From NCBI GenBank assembly GCA_004151065.3, contig NWUY0300081191.1:1-15601 (forward strand): a stretch of DNA of 15,601 nt, in the 5' to 3' direction. The DNA is from Larix sibirica (taxonomy: Eukaryota > Streptophyta > Pinopsida > Pinales > Pinaceae). Positions within the stretch are counted from its first letter, which is position 1, and each line of letters starts with the position of its first letter. A model generated the notes under the pieces. The model ran no database searches. It was not told where the DNA came from and saw only the letters and a program-made list of their open reading frames with translations. Both the position numbers and the translations under genes were made by a program. Positions 1-9,399 of the stretch are shown here, one piece after another.

Positions 1-1776
1 TCAACACATCTATTCACACTTGTTAGTTTGTATGAGATACCTTGCCTCTCATTATCGTTATCGATGAGTTAGCTCACATTTGTTAACAATATACATCAAT
101 GAATGGTAATCAAATGGTGTCTTACTATGTTCAACTTCAAGACATCTATTGAAATGATTTAGACTCGTGCGTTGTATTAGTTGGTTTAAAGACCTCGAGT
201 CCATTACATAGAATCACATATAGATGTTATGATTCGAGTTTCATTGGATTTCCATCCACTCCTATTTTGGCACTAATTCTTATTTCTAGATATATTCATT
301 TGATTATGAGACATATATCCACTCTGTATCTCCTTCATGGCTATGATCTCTTTTTGAAATGAATCCAATGTGTACTCATTTTCATGGCCATGATCACTAC
401 TTATATACTTCATGGATCTGTGGTGTACTTGATTGTGTAGACATGATTCTTGTTACTCCTAAGCATGGGTATGCCCACCTTGGGAAGAGAGAGTTCTTAC
501 TTGATCTATTGTAGGTGTCGCTTATGGTTGGTTTCTGGGAACTTTTATCCCGATTACTTATGCACTCACTTCTGAAAGGTTGTAATGTATTTTATCCATC
601 GTCTACCTCTATGACCTCACACATTAGGGGGCATCTATTATATCATCTTTTGTCAGACCAGTCCCATAGATGCTTATGATGGTCTGATCTTGTCCCTTCG
701 CCTCTTTTGTAGACTTCCTTGATCCTTTGTGATGTATGAACAACCATTTATATTGGAAAACTACTAAAAACTATGTTTTCCAAGGCATACACACCCTACA
801 GTGAGCTATCCTGCATATATGTGCCTTGCTTTAATCCAGCTCGCATGTGTGTCTGTTCAAGGGTAAAAAATAAAATTTAAGTTATTTTAGGGGAAAACGT
901 ATCGGTTATGGCCATTCCCAATTACCCAAATCCCATAAATAGCCATCTCTAACTTCCCTAACTACATCTTCTTCAATATAAAAGAGGCACAAATGAAAGA
1001 AAAAGTTAGTCTCTAGATTCTTTGGAAGAACTTGGGAAGATTGAGCATTGTAGAGAGCATACCCTCATGCTATTCAAATAAAACCATATTCCACAAAATC
1101 CCTGTGTCCCGTGTCTAGAAAATTCCATATCCCCTATCTGGAACATTGTAATTCCAACCCTTCTTGTGAGCTTTATTATGTCAGAGAATTGTAGGGATTC
1201 TCTTGGGAATACTTATTAAAAGAATATTTGAATTGGAAGTTGAGTGTTTGGAGGATCGGGTGGAAGAATTTTGATCTTGGTTTCAGAACAGTGCTGCAAT
1301 GAGACTTAGGTGATACCATTCCATTGTATCTTGTTGTTTACTTTTATATAAAATAATTATGCTTTTCGTCCATATCAATTATTCAATTCTTGTTTATGAA
1401 TGTTTAATTATGGATGTGTAATTTTGCAAGTTCATTCATTGTTATAATATTTATAATGGTAATTATTTCTTGCTATTTATTGTTCACTTTTAGTTATCAA
1501 TTAAAGATCTGAGTGAGAATATTCGAGCAACATCAAGCCAAGGGTTTCTTCTTCAAACGATAGGAACTAGGTAAGTTATCTTCTAACTTCATTGTCCATT
1601 TAAATTTGTTTGTAAAGATTAAAGATTGTTTATTGCTTGAGTTTATTGGTTTTCTTTTATGGGTATTGATCTGTGCTGATCCCACCCAAATATCACTAGG
1701 GTAGCACATAATTCCAAAACAATAAATAATAATGGATCTCTGCATTATTTGTTGCCTTAAATTTTTTTGCTAACCC
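1..1776. other. AT-rich intergenic sequence, no gene recognised
   Basis: No reading frame on either strand gives a recognisable protein over this stretch. It contains a TATA-like TATAAAAG at 977-984 and a short purine run AGGGGG at 626-631. Together these could be relics of an LTR, but I could not find a TG...CA-bounded repeat or adjacent pol sequence to support one. A lone antisense frame at 1533-1745 shows no domain and is treated as chance. Confidence 0.5.
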
Positions 1777-2455
1777 TATCTTCAAATCATTCAGAGGTGA
1801 TTAAGAAAATCATATCATCTACATAATATAGGTCCAAAGTTAGACATATATTACCAAAACACATGAAGTACGCATGCATGTCTACATATCAATGTTGTAG
1901 GAAACCATCTCTTGCAAAATAATGATTTATCCACTAGTACCAAACTCGATGTAGTTGTTTTATCCCATACAACTCCTTTTGTAGGTTGCACACCTCATGC
2001 ACGCTATCTTGAAAAAATTCAAAAGTGATTAGGACAATCATATCATCTACATATAGTTCCAGGATTAAAATTATCTTACCGACACAGATGATGTATGCAT
2101 ACTTGTCTACATATCAATGTTGTAGGAACCATCTCTTGTCAAATAGTCATCTATCCACTACTACCAAGCTCAATATGGTTGTTTTATCCCATACAACTCC
2201 TTTTGTAGGTTTCACACCTTGTGCTCCCTATATTGAAAGTATTCAAAAGTGAATAATATAATCGTTTTTTCTACATATAGGACAAATATAGAAATATCTT
2301 ACCAACACATATGATGTACAAATATTTGTCTACATATCAATGTTGTAGGAAACCATATCTTGTCAAATAATCATCTATCCACTAGTATGAAGCTCAATAT
2401 GGTTTCTTTATCCCATACAACTATTTTTGCAGGTTTCATATTGTGTGCTCCTTTC
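1777..2455 (-). repeat. Tandem array of a ~224-228 bp reverse transcriptase segment (copy A, three units)
   Basis: Three head-to-tail units begin near 1777, 2004 and 2228. Each contains a stretch read antisense as a degraded 'LYGIKQ...YVDKH.YI.CVGKI...LYVDDMI' block, the region between the LYGLKQ and YVDD motifs of copia reverse transcriptase. YVDDM is intact at 1811-1825 and 2039-2053. In the third unit (2263-2277) it reads YVEKT, so both active-site aspartates are lost. The spacing between the first two motifs is 228 bp (76 codons), so the first duplication would not have shifted the frame. The next spacing is 224 bp. Confidence 0.85.
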
Positions 2456-4120
2456 GCTTCTAAACATATATTGTGAGATCTACATGTATATCTCCTTTTC
2501 CAACATGGAATTCTAGAATGTAGTCTTCACATCAAGCTCAAGAACATGCATATATCCATATTATCAACAAGTGCAAATAGCAGTTTTATAGAGACTATGC
2601 ACACTATTAATGAAAAGGTTTCTACGTAGTCTATCCCTTCAACTTGAGTATATTTTTTTCCCACTAAGTCTAGATTACACCTTTAAACAACTCTGTCTGC
2701 TCTAAACTTAAGCCTAAAAGTCCACTAGTAACATTTTTCCTTTCTTCCAAGGCCCAAATTCGCAATCTTCCAAATTCGATTCTTCATCAATAGCTCATAT
2801 TCTTTGTAAGTGACATGTTAGCATTCTTTCATTATCTCCTTCAAGTGAAATTGCATAGATCGAATTCCAATACTTGTGTTATCAATGCATAGCGATATCT
2901 AAACCTTCTATTGATAGGTTCTATATAAGCATCTTCATCCACATGTAATTATGGTTGATGCACTTCTTCCTCCTCTTCCATTAGACCATGTGTATAATTT
3001 AGCAAGCCTATGGGGTTTCAATTTCTTTAACAACACGTGTACTCTCAATGGATTCAACTATAATCTTATCATGATTGAACTCATATATTGGTGTATCCAA
3101 CATATCAGGGTAGGGAACCCATTCAATTTTCCCACTCAATTTTTTAACATGACAAATAGTTCATAAAAAATTCCAACCTTTGTCTTGATATTTCAAATCC
3201 AATGGAATATATAGATAATTATAAACCAACATCTTCATCATGGGTCTGCCCATGATGCATTTTAATTATGTTGGTACATGGCATCTTTTGCTTCTCATTA
3301 GGGATATGAGCATAAGTCATGGAACAACCAAATACCCTCAAATGTTAAGCATTTGATTTCAACACAAAGCATGCTTCACATGGTGGTACTGACCTTAATG
3401 TAATTGTAGGCAACAATTCCTAAACATATTCCACAATTAATGTTGCTTTCACCTAAAAGAATCTAGAAAACATATACTCATTATCATGCATCTCGCACTT
3501 CTAACCGTTGTCCTATTTATTTATTTATTGGCCATGTCTTTTTGTTGTGGGGTGTAGGACACTATGAATTCAAGCAATTGATTCCTTCTTGAACACATAA
3601 ATTTCTAAATTCCATTAAGACATACTCACCTCCATTTCCATGCCTCAACCTTCAACCTCTTCAACAATTCTCCAAATTGCTTCTCCACAAAGGCCTTGAA
3701 CAACTTGAATATCTTCATTGTGTCCCACTTACTCTTTAAAATTAAATACATTCATTTCTAGAAAGTTATCATTGAACTAAAAACAAAAACTTGCACCTTC
3801 ATGTGACAAAGTTTACAAATGTCTAAATGAATCAACTTCACTTTTTAGTTTTGTCTCCTTATGCACCTTCCTTTGATAAGGACCATTATTTGTTGTTTTC
3901 AAAGATTATAGAATCCTTCGCGTATGCTAATTGATATTGGCAAATTACAAGTCCATGTCCCCTACTAAGTACTATTTCCTCAAACTCTACAATAAGTCTT
4001 CCTCTATGTGCCCATGCACATATGCCATATAACCTTATCCACCATATCACTTGCATCAACTTCCACTTCCAAGGCAATATATGAAACTTTTTTCCATAAA
4101 ATTTTACAATTCCCCTAGTC
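1777..4120 (-). pseudogene. Degenerate Ty1/copia pol (integrase to reverse transcriptase), copy A
   Basis: This is an antisense relic of a Ty1/copia polyprotein, the enzyme set that copies element RNA into DNA and inserts it. Reading right to left, a degraded pre-integrase stretch (about 4080-3800) is followed by integrase. The integrase shows VSYTPQQ at 3562-3542, matching the family's YTPQQNG motif, and HLRVFGCS at 3344-3321 followed by MTYAHIPNEK. Reverse transcriptase follows, with YTQVEGIDYVETFS at 2652-2611 and ELDVKTTF followed by a TAG stop at 2539-2513, where the family has ...AFLN. Next comes a tandem array carrying YVDDM. Many stops and frameshifts interrupt it, so no long frame survives. 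The first catalytic Asp (in LDVK) is still present. The right end abuts copy B directly. No LTR is visible on the left. Family assignment rests on several ordered motifs; exact edges are approximate. Confidence 0.85.
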
Positions 4121-6316
4121 TTTTCAAATAATCATGTATCCTCTAGTATCAAGCTCAATATGGTTGTTTTATCCCATACAACTCTTTTTGTAGGTTACAT
4201 ACCTCATGCTCCCTATCTTGAAAGAATTCAAAAGTGATGAGGACAAGCATATCATCTACATATAGGTCCAATCTTAACAAGATCTTACCAACACATATGA
4301 TGTACACATGCTTGTCTTCATATCAATGTTGTATGAATTGTCTCTTATCAAATAATCATTAATCCACTAGTACCAAGCTAAACGTGGTTGCTTCATCCCA
4401 TACAACTCTTTTTGTAGGTTGCACACCTTGTGCTCCCTTTCTTGAAAGTATTAAAAAATGAATAAGATCACAATCACATTATCTACATATGGGTCAAAGA
4501 TAGAAATATCTTACCAACACATACGATGTGTACATGCTTGTCTGCATATCAATGTTGTAGGAAACAATCTCTTGCCAAATAATCATCTATCCACTAGTGC
4601 GAAGCTCAATATGGTTTATGTATCCCATACACATATTTTTGTAGGTTGCACGTCGTGTGCTCCTTTCGCTTCTAAACATATCTTGTGAGATCTACATGTA
4701 TAACTCCTCTTCTAACATGTCATTCTAGAATGTAGTCTTCACATAAAGCTCAAGAACATGCATATATCAATCTTAGCAACAAGTGCAAATAACAATTTTA
4801 TAGAGACTATGCACACTATTATTGAAAAGGTTTATACATAGTTTATCCCTTCAACTTGAGTATATTGGTTTTCCACTAGGTGAAGCTTACACCAATCAAC
4901 AAATCCATATGCTCTAAACGTAAACCTAAAAGTCCACTAGTATCAATTTTCCTTTCTTCCAAGGCCCAAATATGATTTTTCATCGATAGCTCATATTCGT
5001 TGTCAATGGCATGTTGGCATTCTTTCATTATTTCCTTCCAGTGAAATTGCATAGATCAAATTCCAATGCCTTTGCTATGAATGCATAGCAATAGCTAAAC
5101 CTCCTATTGATAGATTCTAGATAAGCATCTTCATCCACATGGATCTATGGCCGATGCACTTTTTCCTCCTCTTCCATTAGACCATGTGTAGAATTTAGCA
5201 AGCCTATGGGGTTTCAAGTTCTTTAACAACGCATGTGCTTTCAATGGATTCAACTGCAATGTTATCATGCTTGAACTCATATATTGGTGTATCCAATAGA
5301 TCAAGGTAGGAAACCCATTCAACTTTTCCGCTCAATTATTTAACATGTCAACTAGTTCATAAAAAAATTCCAATCTTTGTCTTGATACTTTCAAATTCGA
5401 TGGAATATATATATAATTATAAACCAGCATCTTCATTGTGGGTCTAACCATGATGCATTTTAATGATATGGCATCTTTTGCTTCTCATTACGGATATGAG
5501 CATAAGTCATAGAACAACCAAAGACCTTCAAATGTTAAGAATTTGATTTCAACATTAACCATGCTTCACATGGTGGTATTGACCTTAATGCAATTATAGG
5601 CAAGAAGTCTTGAACATATTCCACAATTAATGTTGCTTTCGCCTAAAAGAATCTAGAAAACATATACTCGTTAGCATATTGCATCTCGCACTTCTAACCA
5701 TTGTCCTATTTTTTTATTTTTTTTTTGCCACATCTTTTTGTTGTGGGGTGTAGGACACTATAATTCAAGCAATTAATTCCTTCCTTAACACATAAATTTC
5801 TAAATGTCATTAAGACATACTCACCTCCATTGTCATGCCTCAACCTTCAATCCCTTCAACGATTCTCCAAATTGCTTCTCCACAAAGGCCTCGAAAAACT
5901 TAAACATCTTCATTGTGTCCAACTTATTTTTCCAAATTAAATAAATTCATTTCTAGACAGTAATAACTAAATATAAAAAAAAATACTTTGCACCTTCATG
6001 TGACAAGTTTGTAAATGTCTAAATGAATCAGCTTCACTTTTTTGTTTTTTCTCCTTGTGGACCCTCCTTTGATAAGGACCTTTATGTGGTGGTTTCAAAG
6101 ATTATAGTATCCTTCACGTATATGCTAATTGATATTGACAAATTACAAGTCCATGTCCCCTACCAACTACTACTTCCTCAAACTCTACAATAAGTCTACC
6201 TCTATGTGCCCATGTATATATGCCATATAACCTTATCCACCATATCACTTGCATCAACTTCCACTTCCAAGGCAATATATTAATCTTTTTACCATAAAAC
6301 TTTACAGTTCCCCATC
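4121..6316 (-). pseudogene. Degenerate Ty1/copia pol (integrase to reverse transcriptase), copy B
   Basis: This is the second copy of the duplicated pol segment, also antisense and non-coding now. It shows the same motif order as copy A: VSYTPQQ at 5759-5739, HLKVFGCS at 5534-5511, MTYAHIRNEK just after, and a reverse transcriptase start motif at 4864-4823 reading YTQVEGINYV, a stop, then TFS. At 4751-4725 it reads ELYVKTTF plus TAG. The first catalytic Asp of reverse transcriptase is therefore Tyr here, while the TAG that replaces the usual Leu of AFLN is shared with copy A. Distinct and shared lesions both occur, as expected if the element was already dead before duplicating. It continues rightwards without a break into pre-integrase/protease remnants. 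Confidence 0.83.
4122..4672 (-). repeat. Tandem array of the reverse transcriptase segment (copy B, partial plus two units)
   Basis: Unit starts lie near 4213 and 4437 (224 bp apart), preceded by a partial unit from 4122. The active-site motif reads YVDDM at 4248-4262 and YVDNV at 4475-4489, so the second has lost one Asp. Copy A has three motif-bearing units and copy B has two. This matches the duplication breakpoint falling inside unit 1 of the copy A array. Confidence 0.82.
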
Positions 6317-6640
6317 TCTCTCCTCATTCTTGCAACAATATCACCATTCATAACCTTCAATTTATAAACAATAAAGCCAAATTGTTCAATCAAACTTGCA
6401 TCAATAATCTCGATGCTCTTGATCAAGGTAGGTATATGAAAGACACTATGAATTTCCTTATAGACACCAATCTAATGCTCTTAATCAAGGTAAGAATATG
6501 AAAGACTTTATGAATTTCCTTGCCAGCACCATGTGACAAGGTCATTGATACCATTCCTTTACCAAAAATCTTGTGTTCTCTATCATTCTCAACAATCATA
6601 TTTATCCCCTTGTAAATCACTCATAACACACAAACCGAGT
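6317..6640 (-). pseudogene. Copia protease/pre-integrase remnant
   Basis: Antisense reading gives blocks such as IFGKGMVSMTL and GKEIHKVFHI. They resemble the 'V.GKG.V.I.L..G....I.DVLYVP.L' stretch between protease and GAG-pre-integrase in Ty1/copia polyproteins. A related continuation, SLIEQFGFIVYKLKV, matches the following 'L...GY.V.F' part in character. The longest open run is 65 codons (6620-6423). It sits just upstream, in element sense, of the pre-integrase part of copy B, the expected order. No protease Asp-Ser-Gly motif can be read. The assignment depends on context as much as on similarity. Confidence 0.55.
6413..6536. repeat. 62-bp tandem duplication
   Basis: Two adjacent copies start with ATGCTCTT at 6413 and ATGCTC at 6475 and share 'ATCAAGGTA..TATGAAAGAC..TATGAATTTCCTT' with few differences. 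The period of 62 bp is not a multiple of three, so the duplication breaks the ancestral reading frame. It lies in the protease/pre-integrase remnant. Confidence 0.85.
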
Positions 6641-6730
6641 TTTGGGAATACCATATTCCCAATGGCACCTAGTCCAAGTACAATCACTTCAAAGAAGACA
6701 TAGTAGTCATGGTCATGAGATGGCATTTAC

Positions 6731-6974
6731 ATCATTCTTCTCCTCCTCCTACCTGGCAATAAATTTGGAGCAAATCACATTTATATGCCCTTAGTCATTT
6801 ACCTCTGTAATTCATCATTTTCCTTCTCCTATTTAGGAATAAATTTGGAGCAAATCACCTTTATATGTTTTTAGTCATTTATCTCTGTAATTCATCATTT
6901 TCCTCCTCCTACTTAGCAATAAATTTGGAGCAAATCACAGTTCTATGCCCTTAGTCATTTACCTCTGTAATTCA
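6731..6974. repeat. 80-bp tandem triplication, possibly over the gag zinc knuckle
   Basis: The marker AATAAATTTGGAGCAAATCAC recurs at 6758, 6838 and 6918, giving an exact 80-bp period over about three copies. Read antisense, one frame gives DKGHI..ICSKFI, resembling the GH....C half of a retroviral-type CCHC zinc knuckle, in the place where copia gag would be. Eighty is not divisible by three, so the copies cannot have been coding together. The repeat is certain; the zinc-knuckle reading is tentative. Confidence 0.85.
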
Positions 6975-7259
6975 CATTTTGTGGAGGAGAAGCCTCCTCA
7001 CATCATTCTAGCATCTTTCTTTCTAAACTCTTCTTGCAACAAGTTGTAACAAGCTTGCCAATAAAAGGAACCCAACAAAGCACTCGTTATCACTGGTCAG
7101 ATTTGAGGTTAGAAAAAAGTTGAGGCCAGAAAAACGCTTCAAAGAGAACAGTGATGGCAAGGAGGACAGCTCGAAGAGTCCGGAGGAGTTCTTTTGACAA
7201 GACAAGTAGCTGGGAAATTCTGTTCAAATCCAAATACAGAAATTGTGAAGTCAAGCTTT
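6975..7259. other. Spacer between copia remnant and ERF gene
   Basis: The sequence becomes less AT-rich than the retrotransposon remnant. It shows no recognisable gag sequence and no LTR. A 60-codon antisense frame (7205-7023) has no recognisable domain. This stretch probably serves as the upstream promoter region of the ERF gene, but no specific element other than the TATA box to its right can be supported. Confidence 0.4.
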
Positions 7260-7267
7260 TATAAAAG
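7260..7267 (+). promoter_or_regulatory. Candidate TATA box of the ERF gene
   Basis: TATAAAAG followed by GAG is a strong plant TATA box match, and would place transcription start around 7290-7300. It is about 530 bp upstream of the ATG, implying a long leader. A start nearer the gene cannot be excluded. Confidence 0.5.
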
Positions 7268-7463
7268 GAGCCTATAATCCCTAGTTCAACTTGCTTGTAT
7301 GCGTGTCGGGTATTTTAACTTTTTCATCATAATAAGATAAAACACAAACAAACAAACCGAGATGGAATATTACACCACAACCACAAGATAAACAGAAAAT
7401 ACTTTTCTTGAAGTGGACCACACTTGAAAGGTACTCATTCTGTTCTGAATTAGGGTTTGACAG

Positions 7464-7759
7464 GTAAGATCAACGCTGAGAGGCGACTCCATCGATTTAG
7501 AGATGTGCAATCCAGGCTGTTATAGCCTGTAATGTGTATGCATCACATTTAATCCAGTCCAGTCCATGGGCAACAGGGGAAATATACTCCTTATCTTATA
7601 TTGTCTACTCAAGTGGGCTTCAGCAAGTGGGCTTCAGCTTCCCAAGTTGCAATCAAAACTTCTGTAATCCTACTTTGATGGATAGTTCCACATACCTGCC
7701 TTTAATTCCATACTTAAACACCCAATTCCTCCACAGATCATCATACACCTATGTTGCAG
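7464..7759 (+). other. Candidate 5' UTR intron of the ERF gene
   Basis: A near-consensus donor CAG|GTAAGA (7461-7469) and an acceptor TTGCAG|T ending at 7759 could bound a 296-bp intron in the leader. Splicing would remove upstream ATGs at 7566, 7678 and 7751. The last two start frames that run past the main ATG (7678-7851 and 7751-7801) and would hinder its translation. The stretch also holds a perfect 14-bp tandem repeat at 7610-7637. This is a prediction from splice motifs only. Confidence 0.4.
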
Positions 7760-7793
7760 TGCCCTGGCGGCTTCAATTTCTGTGCAAAAATCT

Positions 7794-8564
7794 ATGGATA
7801 AGAAAGCATCTTCTATGGATAAGGAAGCCCCCTTTCTCCCTGAGGCCATAGTAACTTTGTCAACAGACACAGGAGCAAGCAGCAAATCTGCATCGACAGT
7901 TAAGCGTGGGGTCAAGAGGATTCGAACACAAGACGACGCTACCTCTTCGCCGCCACAGGAGGAAACGTTGAAGCTGCAATATCCAACATATAGAGGGGTT
8001 CGTCGTCGCAGTTGGGGAAAATGGGTGTCTGAAATTAAGGAACCAAACAAGAAAAGCAAAATCTGTCTCGGCTCCTTTGATACGCCAGAGATGGCCGCTC
8101 GAGCTTACGACGTCGCTGAGGTCTACTTGAAGGGCAAGAAGCACGCGTTGCTTAATTTCCCAGAAATGATTGATCTCCTTCCGCAGCCAATTTCTCTGTC
8201 TCCGCGCCACATTCAGGCTGCCGCTGAAGAAACAGCTGTTGCGTTCTATCTCAAGAAACAAGAGAGGAAAAGAAGCCCAACAAACCCTCCAGTAGGTAAT
8301 GAGCCGCCCTCCTCCTCGCCTCAACTATGTACAGTAATTAGCTCAGACTTTGGGCAAACGAATACTAGTAATTCGTCATCAGTTTCTACACCAACAGAAG
8401 GTGTTGGTGAGTCTGAATGTGTAGTGGTGGAGGAAGACTTGTTCGATTCCTGCAATTTATTTGCCGATTTGGCAGAAGCTCCACTGCTTTCTCCCCCTTC
8501 TATGTTCAGTATTCATGAAGAGGAGCACAATTTGGAGGAAGGATTTCTTTGGTCTGGTTTTTGA
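7794..8564 (+). CDS. AP2/ERF transcription factor, DREB A-4 (group III) type
   Basis: This encodes a nuclear DNA-binding regulator of the AP2/ERF family, whose DREB branch usually binds DRE/CRT (A/GCCGAC) elements in stress or developmental genes. The first in-frame ATG is at 7794, giving 256 residues; the frame is open from 7686 but has no earlier ATG. A basic patch, KRGVKRIR (residues 37-44), is a likely nuclear localisation signal. The single AP2 domain spans about 66-123 ([16 protein letters not shown] to LLNFP), with the DREB-typical Val78 (V14) and Glu83 (E19). [11 protein letters not shown] (136-146) after the domain is a group III hallmark. An acidic, hydrophobic C-terminus ending LWSGF resembles the LWSY end of the family. 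Odd: the domain has KICLGSF where RIWLGTF is expected (Lys89, Cys91) and EIKEP for EIREP. The CDS is intronless, as is usual here, and clearly less AT-rich than its surroundings. Confidence 0.95.
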   Translation: MDKKASSMDKEAPFLPEAIVTLSTDTGASSKSASTVKRGVKRIRTQDDATSSPPQEETLKLQYPTYRGVRRRSWGKWVSEIKEPNKKSKICLGSFDTPEMAARAYDVAEVYLKGKKHALLNFPEMIDLLPQPISLSPRHIQAAAEETAVAFYLKKQERKRSPTNPPVGNEPPSSSPQLCTVISSDFGQTNTSNSSSVSTPTEGVGESECVVVEEDLFDSCNLFADLAEAPLLSPPSMFSIHEEEHNLEEGFLWSGF

Positions 8565-9399
8565 AAGAAAAAATACTGTCATAGTTTGTATACAATTACA
8601 GACGCTGCTACATGCTTAGTTCCTTACTAATTATTGGCAGACTACATGCCATTTCCAGCCACCTAACTCTATCTGTAAAATTCTGTAACTGTTACTGAAA
8701 AGATTGCAGCTACATGTACAAACTATTGAGAGCAATGCACAGATATCTTCATAAAATATTGGAAGAAATACTTTGCTATGCTTTGCACCTTTGTTTTCTT
8801 TCATTCTGTTTGTATTTATACATATCAAGCTCAGAGGCCATGAAAATATTGTTTGAACAAGTTTCTTTTTTTATCAATGTAACTCTATTTTAAATTTAGA
8901 TTTATCAAGTATTTAAAGGATTGTATTTTTTAAGGTATAATTTTTTTATATGTAAAATATTTATATCTCTATAAATTTGATCTCTCTTGGTTTTTGATAA
9001 TTTTTGATAAATCAAAATTTTAAAATAGATATATGTTGATTTTTAGTTTTTAATTTTTATATAAAATTTAAAATTGAATATACATATCTCTGTTAAATAG
9101 CTTTGTTTCTTTTCTTAATTGTAACTTATATAACATATATAACAACATCTTCTATCTTCCCTATACTCAAGTGTAAAGCACTTCCTTACTTTACTTTCAA
9201 TGCAAGCACACTACCTCTTATTAAAACTTCATTCATTGCAACACTTGTACATCTTAAACCTTATAAAAAGACTTGATAAAAAAACCTGGATTTTCATTTG
9301 TGTCTCAATATGTTCTTCAATAAACGATTAGTGATCGAGATAACCATCTAAATTATGAATTTTATAACTTAATGTTAAAAACTAAAATTTACAAATTTT
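8565..9399. other. 3' flank of the ERF gene and very AT-rich spacer
   Basis: The 3' UTR presumably occupies the first few hundred bases. No canonical AATAAA is seen; AT-rich runs near 8751-8760 could serve as the polyadenylation near-upstream element. From about 8870 to 9120 the sequence is almost pure A/T and has no coding potential. Confidence 0.45.

Larger units (their letters stand above)
1913..6316. repeat. Head-to-tail duplication of ~2.2 kb of the old copia element
   Basis: 1913-4120 and 4121-6316 are two diverged copies of the same sequence, directly abutting. Anchors agree along the whole length: 2461/4673, 2611/4823, 3321/5511, 3542/5739 and 3897/6093 give offsets falling smoothly from 2212 to 2196, so only small indels separate them. 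The left flank (1777-1912) continues the reverse transcriptase array and the right flank (6317 onward) continues toward protease and gag. One element with an internal tandem duplication therefore explains the layout better than two insertions. Divergence is clearly visible, so the event is old. Confidence 0.85.

Noticed and set aside
600-1330. Possible LTR with purine run at 626-631 and TATA-like box at 977-984
   Set aside because: No TG...CA ends, no partner repeat and no adjacent pol or gag sequence could be found.
2025-4688. Plus-strand frames of 71-76 codons at 2025, 2951 and 4458
   Set aside because: They are shadows of antisense copia pol sequence. The two related ones (2025 and 4458) resemble each other only because the DNA is duplicated.
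7300-7312. CCCGAC (minus strand) as a DRE site in the ERF gene's own leader
   Set aside because: The DRE core needs A or G before CCGAC; here it is C.
7782-7793. Possible GTG start of the ERF protein four codons before the ATG
   Set aside because: Plant nuclear genes start at ATG; the first in-frame ATG is 7794.
7670-8324. Long antisense frames over the ERF gene (8059-7670 and 8324-7860)
   Set aside because: They mirror the real CDS, show no domain, and run against a strong AP2 domain on the plus strand.
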